Shown: positions 8,456-17,999 of the stretch, piece after piece
How positions within the stretch are numbered: position 1 is the stretch's first letter
Layout: the number at the start of each line of letters is the position of its first letter
Assembly: GCF_003417535.1 (NCBI RefSeq)
Contig: NZ_QVLS01000002.1
Coordinates: forward strand, 434,001-498,000
Direction: 5' to 3'
DNA from: Hydrogenophaga borbori
GTDB taxonomy: Bacteria; Pseudomonadota; Gammaproteobacteria; Burkholderiales; Burkholderiaceae_C
Length of the DNA stretch: 64,000 nt
Translations under genes and position numbers: made by a program
Notes under the pieces: model-generated
The model's input: the letters and a program-made list of their open reading frames with translations, nothing else
Databases searched by the model: none
Told to the model about the DNA's origin: nothing

Positions 8456-9664
8456 ATGCCCAGTTCCTTCCCGCTGCCGCGCTCCCGCGCGGCCAAAACC
8501 GTTGTTGCCATCGCCCTGGTCACCCTGGTGGCCGCCTGCGGCAAGCAGGGCGCCCCGGCCCAGGCCGGCGGCGGCGCGCCGCCGCCGCCCGAGGTGGGCG
8601 TGATCACCGTGGCCCTGGGCGACGTGGGCCTGGTCAACGAACTCCCGGGTCGCCTGGAGGCTTCGCGCGTGTCCGAGGTGCGGGCGCGCGCCGCCGGGAT
8701 CCTCCAGCAGCGCCTGTTCCGCGAGGGCAGCGAGGTCAAGGCCGGCCAACGCCTGTTCCAGATCGACTCCGCGCCGTACCAAGCCACGCTGCAGAGCGCG
8801 CGCGCCACGCTGGCCCGCGCCGAGGCCAACCTGAGCCAGGCCAAGGCCCTGGCCGACCGCTATGGACCGCTGGTGAAGGAAAACGCCATCAGCCAGCAGG
8901 AATACGCCAACGCCCAGGCCGCGCAGAAGCAGGCCGAGGCCGACGTGGCCGCCGGCCGCGCCGCGGTGCAGACCGCCAGCATCAACCTCGGCTACGCCAA
9001 CGTCACCGCGCCCATCAGCGGGCGCATCGGCCGCGCGCTGGTGACCGAGGGCGCGCTGGTGGGGCAGGGCGAGCCCACGCCGCTGGCCGTGATCCAGCAG
9101 ATCAACCCCATGTACGTGAACTTCACGCAGTCGGCCTCCGAGGTCTACCGCCTGCGGCGCGCCTTGCAGAGCGGATCGCTCAAGGGCGCGGGCGATCAGG
9201 TCGCTCGCGTGAAGATCGTGCTGGAGGACGGCTCGGTCTATGGCCGCGACGGCCGCCTGCTGTTCTCCGATCTCACCGTGGACAGCGCCACCGGCCAGGT
9301 GACGCTGCGCGCCGAGGTGCCCAACCCCGACGGGGTTCTGCTGCCCGGCCTGTACGTGCGCGTGCGCATCGAGCAGGCCACGGCGGGCAATGCGTTGCTG
9401 CTGCCCCAGCAGGCCGTCACGCGCACGGCGCAGGGTGATTCGGTGATGGTGGTCGACGGCGAAGGCAAGGTCGCGCCGCGCAACATCACCGTGCGGGGCC
9501 AGCAAGAGGGCCAGTGGGTCGTGACCGAGGGCCTCAAGTCCGGCGACCAGGTCATGGTCGACGGCTTTCAGAAACTGCATCCGGGCGGCACCGTCAAGCC
9601 CGTGCCCTGGAAGAAGCCGGGTGAGCAGAATCCCAATGGGGCCGCGCCTTCCAAGGCCAGCTGA
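8456..9664 (+). CDS. RND efflux periplasmic adaptor (MexA/AcrA family lipoprotein)
   Basis: 402 aa. An N-terminal signal ends in a lipobox (LVAAC, Cys near residue 25), so it is predicted to be lipid-anchored to the inner membrane. Membrane-fusion features follow in order: a barrel-sandwich half (VRARAAGILQQRLFREGSEVKAGQRLFQID), a Gln/Ala-rich alpha-hairpin, the second lipoyl half (NVTAPISGRIG) and a beta-barrel and membrane-proximal region. It bridges the RND pump and outer-membrane channel. The ATG at 8456 begins the signal peptide exactly. First gene of the operon, 11 bases before the pump gene. Confidence 0.95.
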   Translation: MPSSFPLPRSRAAKTVVAIALVTLVAACGKQGAPAQAGGGAPPPPEVGVITVALGDVGLVNELPGRLEASRVSEVRARAAGILQQRLFREGSEVKAGQRLFQIDSAPYQATLQSARATLARAEANLSQAKALADRYGPLVKENAISQQEYANAQAAQKQAEADVAAGRAAVQTASINLGYANVTAPISGRIGRALVTEGALVGQGEPTPLAVIQQINPMYVNFTQSASEVYRLRRALQSGSLKGAGDQVARVKIVLEDGSVYGRDGRLLFSDLTVDSATGQVTLRAEVPNPDGVLLPGLYVRVRIEQATAGNALLLPQQAVTRTAQGDSVMVVDGEGKVAPRNITVRGQQEGQWVVTEGLKSGDQVMVDGFQKLHPGGTVKPVPWKKPGEQNPNGAAPSKAS

Positions 9665-9675
9665 GGCAAGCACAC

Positions 9676-12600
9676 ATGGCGAAGTTCTTCATCGACCGGC
9701 CCATCTTCGCGTGGGTGATCGCGTTGTTCGTGATCGTGATGGGCGCGGTCTCCATCACGCAGCTCCCCATCGCGCAGTACCCGCCGGTGGCGCCGCCCTC
9801 CATCACGATCAACGCCACCTACCCCGGCGCGTCCGCCAAGACGCTCGAGGATTCGGTGCTGTCCATCATCGAGCAGGAAATGAACGGCTCGCCCGGCCTG
9901 ATCTATATGGAGTCGGTGGCGCAGGCCAACGGCACCGGCTCGATCACGCTGAGCTTCCAGCCCGGCACCAACCCGGCGCTGGCGCAGGTGGACGTGCAAA
10001 ACCGGCTGTCGCGCGCGTCGCCGCGCCTGCCGGCGGCCGTGACGCAGCAGGGGGTGCGCGTGGACCAGGCGCGCAGCAACTTCCTGCTCTTCACCATCCT
10101 CACCAGCGACGACCCCAAATGGGATCCGGTGGCGCTGGGCGACTACGCCGCGCGCAGCGTGCTGCCCGAAATCCAGCGCGTGCCCGGCGTGGGCCAGGCC
10201 CAGCTGTTCGGCACCGAGCGCGCCATGCGTATCTGGATCGACCCGGCCAAGCTGCTCGGCTTCAACCTGAGCGCGGCCGACGTGAACGCGGCCATCCGCG
10301 CGCAGAACGCACAGGTCTCGGCGGGTGAAATCGGCGCGCTGCCCAACGTGGCGGGGCAGGGCATCTCGGCCACCGTGGTGGTCAACGGCCAGCTCGGCAC
10401 GGTCGAGCAATTCGGCAACATCGTGCTGCGCGCCTCCCCCGGCGGTGCCACCGTGCGCCTGAAGGACGTGGCGCGCATCGAACTTGGCGCACAGGCCTAC
10501 GCCACCTCCGCCCGGCTGAACGGCAAGCCCTCCACCGGCATCGGCGTGCAGCTGTCGGCCAGCGGCAATGCGCTGGCCACGGCCGACGCGGTGCGCGCCA
10601 AGCTCACCGAGCTGGAGCGCTTCTTCCCCGAAGGCATGAGCTGGACCATTCCCTACGACAGCTCGCGCTTCGTGAAGATCTCCATCCAGCAGGTGGCGCA
10701 GACGCTGCTGGAGGCGGTGGCGCTGGTGTTCCTGGTGATGTTCCTGTTCCTGCAGAACTTCCGCTACACCATCATCCCGACCATCGTGGTGCCGGTGGCG
10801 CTGTTGGGCACCTTCGCCGTGCTGCTGGCCATGGGCTTCTCGATCAACGTGCTCACCATGTTCGGCATGGTGCTGGTGATCGGCATCGTGGTGGACGACG
10901 CCATCGTGGTGGTGGAAAACGTCGAGCGCATCATGAGCGAGGAAGGCTTGCCACCCTTGCAGGCCACGCGCAAGGCCATGGGTCAGATCTCGGGCGCCAT
11001 CATCGGCGTGACCGTGGTGCTGATCTCGGTGTTCGTGCCGCTGGCCTTCTTCAGCGGTTCGGTGGGCAACATCTACCGCCAGTTCGCGGCGGTGATGGGC
11101 GTGTCCATCGCCTTCTCGGCCTTCATGGCGCTGTCGCTCACGCCCGCGCTGTGCGCCACGCTGCTCAAGCCCGTGCCCAAGGGGCACCACGTCGAGAAGA
11201 AGGGCTTCTTCGGCTGGTTCAACCGCGGCTTCGCGCGCACCACCGGCGGCTACTCGCGCACGGTGAGCGCGCTGCTGCCGCGGGCTGGCCGCATGCTCAT
11301 CGTCTACCTGGCCATCGGCGCGGCGGCGGCCTGGGTGTACGTGAACCTGCCCACCTCCTTCCTGCCCAACGAAGACCAGGGCACCATGCTCGTGAACGTG
11401 CAGCTGCCCCCGGGCGCCACGCAGGAGCGCACCCTGGAGGTGATGGAGCAGGTCGAGGGCTACATGCTCAAGCAGCCCGAGGTGCAGAGCATGGTCAGCG
11501 TGCTGGGCTTCAGCTTCTCGGGGCAGGGCCAGAACGCCGCCTTGGCCTTCATCACGCTCAAGGACTGGGCCGAGCGCCACGCGCCCGGCAGCTCGGCCGA
11601 GGCCGTGGCGGGCCGCGCCTTTGGCGCGCTCATGGGCATCCGCGACGCCTTCATCTACCCGCTGAGCCCGCCGCCGATTCCGGAGCTGGGCGCGTCTTCG
11701 GGCTTCAGCTTCCGCCTGCAGGACCGGGGCGGCCTTGGCCGCGAGGCCTTGACCCAGGCGCGCGGGCAACTGCTGCAGCTGGCCGCGCAAAGCCCGGTGC
11801 TCACCCAGGTCCGTCCCGACGGCCTGGAGGACGCGCCGCAGCTGCAGCTCGACATCGACCGCGACCGCGCGCAGGCGCTGGGCGTGGGCTTCGACGCCAT
11901 CAACGCCGCCATCGGCACCGCGCTGGGCTCCAGCTACGTGAACGACTTCCCGAACAGCGGGCGGCTGCAGCGCGTGGTGGTGCAGGCCGAGGCCGCGGCG
12001 CGCATGCAGCCCGATGACCTGCTGCGGCTGAACGTGGTGAACAACCGCGGCCAGGCCGTGCCGCTGTCGGCCTTCGCGTCCACGAAATGGATCACCGGAC
12101 CCATGCAGACGGTGCGCTACAACGGCTACCCCACCATGCGCATCAGCGGCATGGCGGCGCCGGGCTACAGCACGGGCGCGGCGCTCAACGAGATGGAGCG
12201 CCTGGCCACGCAGCTGCCCCAGGGCATCGGCTACGAATGGACCGGCACCTCGCGCGAGGAGAAGCTCGCCGGCGCGCAGGCCATGGTGCTCTATGGCTTC
12301 GCCATCCTCGCGGTGTTCCTGTGCCTGGCCGCGCTGTACGAAAGCTGGACCATCCCGCTGTCGGTGATCCTGGTGGTGCCGCTGGGGGTGGTCGGGGTGC
12401 TGCTGGCCACGCTCTTGCGCGGCTACCAGAACGACGTGTACTTCCAGGTCGGCCTGATCACCATCATCGGCCTGTCGGCGAAGAACGCCATCCTGATCAT
12501 CGAATTCGCGAAGGACGTGCAGGCCCAGGGCAAGAGCGCCATGGAGGCGGCACTGGCCGCGGCCCGCCTGCGTTTCCGGCCCATCATCATGACCTCGATG

Positions 12601-12834
12601 GCCTTCACGCTGGGTGTGGTGCCGCTGTTCATCGCGTCGGGCGCAGGCTCGGCCAGCCAGCGCGCCATCGGCACCGGCGTGATCGGCGGCATGATCTCCG
12701 GCACCTTGCTGGCCGTGTTCTTCGTGCCGCTGTTCTTCGTGGTGGTGCGCCGCTTCTTCAAGGGCAGCGAGCGCCAACACCAGCGCGACCGCGAGAGCGC
12801 GCGCGCACATGGAGTCGACAACGATGAATCCTGA
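9676..12834 (+). CDS. RND multidrug efflux pump, HAE1 family (AcrB/MexB-like)
   Basis: 1052 aa, standard for HAE1 pumps. It starts MAKFFIDRPIFAWVIALF, the typical first helix. Twelve helices and two large periplasmic loops are apparent. The proton-relay acidic pair is present in GIVVDDAIVVVENVERIM (helix 4) and the relay Lys in SAKNAILIIEFAKD (helix 10). It should expel hydrophobic drugs, detergents or solvents using the proton gradient. Regulated most likely by the divergent TetR protein. The 3' end overlaps the channel gene by 11 bases. Confidence 0.96.
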   Translation: MAKFFIDRPIFAWVIALFVIVMGAVSITQLPIAQYPPVAPPSITINATYPGASAKTLEDSVLSIIEQEMNGSPGLIYMESVAQANGTGSITLSFQPGTNPALAQVDVQNRLSRASPRLPAAVTQQGVRVDQARSNFLLFTILTSDDPKWDPVALGDYAARSVLPEIQRVPGVGQAQLFGTERAMRIWIDPAKLLGFNLSAADVNAAIRAQNAQVSAGEIGALPNVAGQGISATVVVNGQLGTVEQFGNIVLRASPGGATVRLKDVARIELGAQAYATSARLNGKPSTGIGVQLSASGNALATADAVRAKLTELERFFPEGMSWTIPYDSSRFVKISIQQVAQTLLEAVALVFLVMFLFLQNFRYTIIPTIVVPVALLGTFAVLLAMGFSINVLTMFGMVLVIGIVVDDAIVVVENVERIMSEEGLPPLQATRKAMGQISGAIIGVTVVLISVFVPLAFFSGSVGNIYRQFAAVMGVSIAFSAFMALSLTPALCATLLKPVPKGHHVEKKGFFGWFNRGFARTTGGYSRTVSALLPRAGRMLIVYLAIGAAAAWVYVNLPTSFLPNEDQGTMLVNVQLPPGATQERTLEVMEQVEGYMLKQPEVQSMVSVLGFSFSGQGQNAALAFITLKDWAERHAPGSSAEAVAGRAFGALMGIRDAFIYPLSPPPIPELGASSGFSFRLQDRGGLGREALTQARGQLLQLAAQSPVLTQVRPDGLEDAPQLQLDIDRDRAQALGVGFDAINAAIGTALGSSYVNDFPNSGRLQRVVVQAEAAARMQPDDLLRLNVVNNRGQAVPLSAFASTKWITGPMQTVRYNGYPTMRISGMAAPGYSTGAALNEMERLATQLPQGIGYEWTGTSREEKLAGAQAMVLYGFAILAVFLCLAALYESWTIPLSVILVVPLGVVGVLLATLLRGYQNDVYFQVGLITIIGLSAKNAILIIEFAKDVQAQGKSAMEAALAAARLRFRPIIMTSMAFTLGVVPLFIASGAGSASQRAIGTGVIGGMISGTLLAVFFVPLFFVVVRRFFKGSERQHQRDRESARAHGVDNDES

Positions 12835-14206
12835 TTTCACTACCCGCCTTGGCCCGCTGGCGGCGGCGCTGCTGCTGGCCGGCTGCTCGATGATCCCCAC
12901 CTACGAGCGCCCCGCCGCGCCCGTGCCGCAGACCTATCCGCAAGCGGCCGACACCGCGGGCGTGCGCAGCGCGGCGGACACCGCTTGGCGCGACTTCGTG
13001 CAGGACGCGCGCCTGCGCGAGCTCGTGCAGCGCGCGCTCGACAACAACCGCGACCTGCGGGTCGCCACGCTCAACATCGAACGCGTGCGCGCGCAGTACC
13101 AGATCCAGCGCGCCAACCAGTTCCCCACCATCGGCGTGGCCGCCAGCGGCAACCGCCAGCCGAACGGCAGCGGCGGCATCCAGAGCACCTACAGCGTGGG
13201 CCTGGCCCTGAGCACCTGGGAGATCGACTTCTTCGGCCGCCTGGGCGCGCTCAAGGAGGCCGCGCTGGCCGACTACCTGGCCAGCGAACAGGCGCGCAAC
13301 GCCGCGCAGACCAGCCTGGTCTCGGCGGTGATCAGCAGCTGGCTGAGCCTGCAGACCAACGAGGCGCTGCTGGCCATCACGCGCCAGACTCAGGCCACGC
13401 GCGAGGACTCGCTGCGCCTGACCAAGCTGCGCTTCGACAACGGCGCCGCCTCGGCGCTGGACCTGCGCCAGGCCGAGTCGCTCGCGGCCACGGCCCGCGC
13501 GGCGCTGGCGCAGCAGCAGCGGGCGCGTGCGCTCGACGTGAACGCGTTGAACCTGCTGGTGGGCGAGCCGGTGCCGGCCGAGCTGCTGCAAGTGGCCGAG
13601 GGCGACGCCGCCTTGCTGGCGGACGTGCCGGCCGGCCTGCCCTCGGACCTGCTCACGCGGCGCGCGGACATCCGCCAGGCCGAACAGACCCTGATCGCGG
13701 CCAACGCCAACATCGGTGCGGCGCGCGCGGCTTTCTTTCCACGCATCACCTTGACCGCCAGCGCGGGCACGGCGAGCAGCGACCTGTCGGGCCTGTTCAA
13801 GGACGGCAGCTGGGGCTTCACGCTGAACCCGGTGGCGCTGCTGCCGATCTTTGACGCGGGCCGCAACCGCGCGGGCCTGCAATCGGCCGAGGTCTCGCGC
13901 GACATCGCCGTGGCGCAGTACGAAAAAGCGATCCAGACGGCGTTCCGCGAGGTGGCCGACGCGCTGGCCGGGCGCGCGACGCTGGCCGACCAGCTGCAGG
14001 CGCAGCGCGACCAGGTGACGGCGGAGGAGGACCGCTTCCGCCTGGCCGACCTGCGCTACCGCAACGGTGTGGCGAGCTTCCTCGACGTACTGGACGCGCA
14101 GCGCGCGCTGTTCGCGGCGCAGCAGGCCGAGGCGCAGACGCGCCTGGCCCTGCAGCAGAACCGCGTGGCGCTGTACGCGGCGCTGGGCGGGGGCTGGCTG
14201 GAGTGA
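12824..14206 (+). CDS. RND efflux outer-membrane channel lipoprotein (OprM/NodT family)
   Basis: 460 aa. I take the ATG at 12824 because GGAG sits 9 bases before it and it gives a compact lipoprotein signal with lipobox LLAGC; an ATG at 12809 would add five residues. The protein shows the duplicated outer-membrane-factor repeats rich in Ala, Gln and Leu (for example ALDNNRDLRVATLNIERVRA and its later counterpart), expected to trimerise into a TolC-like tunnel. It completes the tripartite pump. The convergent LOG gene ends 17 bases downstream. Confidence 0.94.
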   Translation: MNPDFTTRLGPLAAALLLAGCSMIPTYERPAAPVPQTYPQAADTAGVRSAADTAWRDFVQDARLRELVQRALDNNRDLRVATLNIERVRAQYQIQRANQFPTIGVAASGNRQPNGSGGIQSTYSVGLALSTWEIDFFGRLGALKEAALADYLASEQARNAAQTSLVSAVISSWLSLQTNEALLAITRQTQATREDSLRLTKLRFDNGAASALDLRQAESLAATARAALAQQQRARALDVNALNLLVGEPVPAELLQVAEGDAALLADVPAGLPSDLLTRRADIRQAEQTLIAANANIGAARAAFFPRITLTASAGTASSDLSGLFKDGSWGFTLNPVALLPIFDAGRNRAGLQSAEVSRDIAVAQYEKAIQTAFREVADALAGRATLADQLQAQRDQVTAEEDRFRLADLRYRNGVASFLDVLDAQRALFAAQQAEAQTRLALQQNRVALYAALGGGWLE

Positions 14207-14222
14207 GCCCGGGCCGGTGGGC

Positions 14223-15116
14223 TCAGCCCGCCGGCAACTGGTAGAACTTCACGATCGCCTCCCAGGCCACCTGGGGGTCGTCCACGTACTGGAAGAGCTG
14301 CAGATCTTCGGGCGAGATCGTGCCTTCCTCCACGAGCAGCTCCAGGTCCAGCAGGCGCTTCCAGTAGTCGCTGCCGTACAGCAGGATGGGCACCGGCTTG
14401 GACTTCTTGCACTGCACGAGCGTGATCACCTCGAACAGCTCGTCCAGCGTGCCGAAGCCGCCCGGGAAGGCCAGCAGTGCCTTCGCGCGCATCATGAAGT
14501 GCATCTTGCGCAGCGCGAAGTAGTGGAACTTGAAGCTCAGCCGCGGTGAGATGTAGGGGTTGGCCGACTGCTCGTGCGGCAGCGCGATGTTCAGTCCCAC
14601 GTTGAGCGCGCCCTCGTCGTGCGCGCCCCGGCTGGCCGCTTCCATGATGCCCGGCCCGCCGCCGGTGCAGATGAAGAGCTTCTCGTGCGGCAGGCAGTGC
14701 GCGCTGTACTGGGCCACGATGCGACCGAACTCGCGCGCCCGGTCGTAGTAATGCGCGTTGCGCACCATGGCGCGGGCCTTGGCGATGGCGCGCGGTTCGC
14801 CCGAGGCCTCGGCCGCGCGCAGGCTGGCCTCGGCCTCGCTCTGTTCGCGAAAGCGCGCGCTGCCGAACACCACGATGGTGCTCTCGATGCCCAGCTGTTG
14901 CTGCGCCAGGTCGGGCTTGAGCAACTCCAGCTGCATGCGGATGCCGCGCGTCTCGCGCCGCAGCAGGAACTCGGGGTCGGCGAAAGCCAGGCGGTAGGCG
15001 TCGGCCGCCAGCGGGTTGCCGCTGTCCGAATGGGCCTGCAGTTCGGCCCAGGCGTCGGCCAGGCGGCGTTCGGTGATGTCGTGCGTGGCAGGGGGGGCGG
15101 TGTGGGGGTCGGTCAT
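14223..15116 (-). CDS. LOG-family protein (nucleotide 5'-monophosphate phosphoribohydrolase-like)
   Basis: 297 aa, longer than plant-type LOG proteins and close to the TIGR00730-like larger bacterial group. The LOG signature is intact: GGGPGIMEA near the middle and PGGFGTLDELFE, the phosphoribohydrolase catalytic motif. Members cleave the N-glycosidic bond of cytokinin nucleotides or plain nucleoside monophosphates (compare PpnN). The extra 100 or so N-terminal residues are mostly helical with no recognised motif. The start at 15116 is picked because the upstream in-frame region reads through the neighbouring gene. Tandem with the AEC transporter gene, 16 bases apart. Confidence 0.87.
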   Translation of the reverse strand: MTDPHTAPPATHDITERRLADAWAELQAHSDSGNPLAADAYRLAFADPEFLLRRETRGIRMQLELLKPDLAQQQLGIESTIVVFGSARFREQSEAEASLRAAEASGEPRAIAKARAMVRNAHYYDRAREFGRIVAQYSAHCLPHEKLFICTGGGPGIMEAASRGAHDEGALNVGLNIALPHEQSANPYISPRLSFKFHYFALRKMHFMMRAKALLAFPGGFGTLDELFEVITLVQCKKSKPVPILLYGSDYWKRLLDLELLVEEGTISPEDLQLFQYVDDPQVAWEAIVKFYQLPAG

Positions 15117-15132
15117 GTTCTTCACTCCGGGG

Positions 15133-16011
15133 TCACAGCCCGAGGGCCAGCGCCAGCGGCACGAAGACCACCGCCAGCGCATTGCCCACCATGATGGAGG
15201 CGGCCACTTTCTCGGGCTCCTGATGGTATCGGTCGGCCAGCATGAACTGGATGACGGCGGGCGGCAAGGCGGCGAACAGCAGCAGCTGGCCGCGCGCCGC
15301 GCCCTCCAGGCCCATGGCCCAGGCCAGCGGGATGCCGATGGCCAGGCCGATCAGGGGGCGCGCCAGCGCGCCCAGCAGGCCCAGGGCCAGGCCCTGGCGC
15401 GTCAGGCCGGTCAGCCGCACGCCCAGGGCGAACAGCATCAGGGGCAGCGCGGCGTCGCCCAGCAGCTTCAGGCCCGACAGCAGCACCGGCGGTGGGCGCA
15501 GTTCGGTGAAGGCGCTGAAGAAGCCCAGCATGGTGGCGACCATCAATGGGCTGAGCAGCAGGTCGCGCGTGCGCGCGGCGGCGCTGGTGACGCGCGCGCC
15601 CAGCGAGAAGTGCAGCAGGTTGCTGACCGAGAACAGCGCCACCGCGGCGCCGAAGTTCGCGGGTCCGAAGGCCAGCAGGGCCAGTGGCAGGCCCATGTTG
15701 CCGCAGTTGTTGAACATGACCACCGGCACCAGGGTGCGGGGCTGCGCGCCGAAGGCCTTGGCCAGCGGCCAGGCCAGCAGGCCGCTGCCCAGGATCAGCG
15801 CCGTGCCGCCGATGAGCAGTGGCACGTGCTCGCCGATGGCGAAGTCGCGCGAGGCCAGGGCCGAGTACACCAGCAAGGGCGCCAGCACGTCGAGCGAGAT
15901 GCGGTTGAAGCTGCTGAGGTCCGGCGGGCGGCGGCGCGCGTAGCCATAGCCAATGGCCACGATCAGGAAGACCGGGATGATGATGTCGGCGATGCGGGTG
16001 ATCAGGTCCAT
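15133..16011 (-). CDS. AEC (auxin efflux carrier) family transporter
   Basis: 292 aa. About ten hydrophobic helices are arranged as two five-helix halves, beginning directly with ADIIIPVFLIVAIGYGYA, the usual AEC N-terminus. Bacterial AEC proteins transport malate, malonate or other small organic acids; the substrate is not predictable here. The ATG at 16011 fits the family start; an extension to 16068 would add a non-conserved polar stretch. It precedes the LOG gene on the same strand by 16 bases, so they are probably cotranscribed. Confidence 0.87.
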   Translation of the reverse strand: MDLITRIADIIIPVFLIVAIGYGYARRRPPDLSSFNRISLDVLAPLLVYSALASRDFAIGEHVPLLIGGTALILGSGLLAWPLAKAFGAQPRTLVPVVMFNNCGNMGLPLALLAFGPANFGAAVALFSVSNLLHFSLGARVTSAAARTRDLLLSPLMVATMLGFFSAFTELRPPPVLLSGLKLLGDAALPLMLFALGVRLTGLTRQGLALGLLGALARPLIGLAIGIPLAWAMGLEGAARGQLLLFAALPPAVIQFMLADRYHQEPEKVAASIMVGNALAVVFVPLALALGL

Positions 16012-16081
16012 GGCGCTCGGGCGTGGCGTTCCAAACAGAAGGGCTCCCTGTGGAGCCCTTCGTATCACGCAATGGAAGCGG

Positions 16082-16636
16082 TCAGACGCGCTTGCGGTAT
16101 TCGCCCGTGCGCGTGTCGATCTCGATGCGATCGCCCTGGCTCACGAACAGCGGCACGGGGATCTCGAAGCCGGTGGCGATCTTGGCCGGCTTGAGTACCT
16201 TGCCCGAGGTGTCGCCCTTGACGGCGGGTTCGGTCCAGGTGATCTCGCGCTCCACGCTGGTGGGCAGTTCCACCGAGATGGCCTTGCCTTCGTAGAACAC
16301 CACCTCGACGGCCATGCCGTCTTCCAGGTAGTTGAGGGCGTCGCCCATGTTCTCGGCCTCCACCTCGTACTGGTTGTAGTCGGTGTCCATGAACACGTAC
16401 ATGGGGTCGGCGAAGTAGGAGTAGGTGCACTCCTTGTGGTCCAGGATGATCTGGTCCATCTTGTCGTCGGCCTTGAAGACGACTTCGGTGCCGATGTTGC
16501 CGAGCAGGCCCTTGAGTTTCATGCGCACGGTGGCGGCGCCGCGGCCGCCGCGGGCGTATTCGGTGCGCAGGACGATCATCGGGTCCTTGCCGTGCATGAT
16601 CACGTTGCCGGCGCGGATTTCTTGGGCGATTTTCAT
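16082..16636 (-). CDS. efp: Translation elongation factor P (Arg32 type)
   Basis: 184 aa, exact family length. EF-P binds the ribosome E site and rescues stalls at polyproline. Three domains are visible: the KOW-like N-domain, then two OB folds ending in [11 protein letters not shown]. The loop that reaches the peptidyl-transferase centre reads [16 protein letters not shown], placing Arg at position 32, the residue rhamnosylated in beta- and some gamma-proteobacteria, rather than the Lys34 used by E. coli. The EarP gene needed for this modification lies immediately upstream on the same strand (105 bases). Confidence 0.98.
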   Translation of the reverse strand: MKIAQEIRAGNVIMHGKDPMIVLRTEYARGGRGAATVRMKLKGLLGNIGTEVVFKADDKMDQIILDHKECTYSYFADPMYVFMDTDYNQYEVEAENMGDALNYLEDGMAVEVVFYEGKAISVELPTSVEREITWTEPAVKGDTSGKVLKPAKIATGFEIPVPLFVSQGDRIEIDTRTGEYRKRV

Positions 16637-16741
16637 GAGGGAGTTCCGTTGAAGGGATCGCCCGGCGGTTCGGGCGAGGGGCCGGCATCGGCGGTGGATG
16701 GACCGGGCCCGGGTTGCGGGTTTGTCGCGAAACCCACTATT

Positions 16742-17779
16742 TTACCGTTTTCGCCCCACCGCCTCGGCCAACTGAGTGGCGAGGTCGGGCTGGGCGAGCA
16801 GGCGCTGGCGCGCGGCCTGCACCACCTCGCGCCAACCGTCTACCTCGGCCCAGCCGGGCCAGGCCGCTTCGGCGGGCGCGCCCGGCAGGCCGTTCCAGTG
16901 GTGGTGGAAGGCGCGCAGGCTGGCCGGCGCGTCCAGCCAGTCCAGGAAGGCCTGCAGCTTGGCGTGGTGCGCGCCGTCGTGCTGCGGGTAGATCTGCCAG
17001 ACGAAGGGTTGGCCGGCCCAGAGCGCGCGCACCAGGGAGTCCTCGCCGCGCACGAGGTTGAGGTCGGCGCTCCAGAGCAACTCGTCGAAGCCACGCTGGC
17101 TCAGCCAGGGCAGGGCATGGCGCGTGGCGCCCGGCGCCAGCGGCAGGTCCATCGCGGCGGCGGCGGCGCGGCCCCGCGTGACCAGCCAGTGCGCCTCGGC
17201 CTGCGCCATCATGGCCGGCAGGCTCGGCGGTTCGTAGCAAAAGAGCGCGATGCGCCGACCCTGGGCGGGCAGGCCCTGCGCCGTGAGCCAGGCCCCGCGG
17301 TCGAATGCCGCCTGGCGGCTGGCCAGGTCGTCTTCGCGCAGCAGCCCGCCGGTGCGCGCCGTGAAGCCGGGGTAGAAGAAGCGCTTGGTGAGGCCCCGGC
17401 CCGGGCCGCTCATCACGGGGGAGGGCAGGCCGTGGCAGCGCTCGACCCAGGCCTCGGCGCTCAGGTACTCCAGGTTGATCCAGACCGGCTCGCCGGTGCG
17501 CGCGGCGACGAAGGACTCGGGCAGCTCGCAGCCGAAGGCCTCGATCCAGACCTCGCCGGGCACCAGGCCCTGCGCGTCGAAGGGCTCGCGCCAGGGACGC
17601 ACGCTCACGCCGGACGCGCCCTCGGGCGCCATCCAGGCCAGCGGCGCGGGGTCGTCGATCCACAGCCGCACGGCCTGGCCGCGCGCGCCCAGCTGCGCGG
17701 CCAGGCGCCAGCAGACGCCGGCGTCGCCGTGGTTGTCGATCACGCGGCAGAAGATGTCCCAGGTGCGCGGGGTGCTCAT
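16742..17779 (-). CDS. earP: EF-P arginine rhamnosyltransferase EarP
   Basis: 345 aa (former DUF2331). It transfers rhamnose from dTDP-beta-L-rhamnose to EF-P Arg32 by inversion, a GT-B fold enzyme. The N-terminal motif CRVIDNHGDAGVCWRLA carries D15 and D19, spaced like the catalytic Asp13/Asp17 pair known in Pseudomonas EarP. The C-terminal nucleotide-sugar site shows LNLVRGEDSLVRALWAGQPFVWQIYPQ. I start at the ATG at 17779; an ATG four codons earlier (17791) is equally open. Upstream of efp on the same strand, matching the conserved earP-efp arrangement. Confidence 0.95.
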   Translation of the reverse strand: MSTPRTWDIFCRVIDNHGDAGVCWRLAAQLGARGQAVRLWIDDPAPLAWMAPEGASGVSVRPWREPFDAQGLVPGEVWIEAFGCELPESFVAARTGEPVWINLEYLSAEAWVERCHGLPSPVMSGPGRGLTKRFFYPGFTARTGGLLREDDLASRQAAFDRGAWLTAQGLPAQGRRIALFCYEPPSLPAMMAQAEAHWLVTRGRAAAAAMDLPLAPGATRHALPWLSQRGFDELLWSADLNLVRGEDSLVRALWAGQPFVWQIYPQHDGAHHAKLQAFLDWLDAPASLRAFHHHWNGLPGAPAEAAWPGWAEVDGWREVVQAARQRLLAQPDLATQLAEAVGRKR

Positions 17780-17860
17780 GCGGGCGATCATGCCCGCATC
17801 CGACGCGGGGCCGGCCGGCCCTGGAAAACTGATTTCCGCGCGCCGGGTTGTCGCGGGGGG

Positions 17861-17876
17861 GTGTGCGTGGACACAC
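17861..17876. promoter_or_regulatory. Inverted repeat upstream of the amidohydrolase operon
   Basis: GTGTG (17861-17865) and CACAC (17872-17876) flank CGTGGA. This small dyad sits between earP and the amidohydrolase set, about 40 bases before a strong ribosome-binding site at 17901. It could be a repressor operator for the catabolic genes, but short GC-rich dyads are common in this genome. Confidence 0.25.
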
Positions 17877-17914
17877 TCGCCGCCCTGAACCGCCGATAAA
17901 GAGGAGACACGCAC

Positions 17915-17992
17915 GTGAGCCAAGCAGCCGAGTGGACGGAAGCGGGCATGGCGCCGCCGAACGCGGGCGCGATCGGCGGCCCGCGGGGCTGA
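17915..17992 (+). CDS. Small open reading frame, 25 aa, leader of the amidohydrolase operon
   Basis: A GTG-started reading frame of 25 codons, beginning MSQAAEWTEAG and ending in GGPRG. It is preceded by the best ribosome-binding site of the area, GAGGAG at 17901-17906, spaced 8 bases from the GTG. It ends 7 bases before the amidohydrolase ATG, which itself has no good ribosome-binding site. It may be a translated leader that delivers ribosomes to the amidohydrolase, or a decayed fragment of a longer gene. Nothing in the peptide is recognisable. Confidence 0.4.
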   Translation: MSQAAEWTEAGMAPPNAGAIGGPRG

Positions 17993-17999
17993 GCCGGAC

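Noticed and set aside
9568-12900. An open frame of about 1110 codons on the minus strand opposite the RND pump gene
   Set aside because: Its composition is Gln/His/Arg/Ala-rich without any domain. It is the expected antisense shadow of a high-GC gene with strong third-position bias, and the plus-strand AcrB-like protein is unmistakable.
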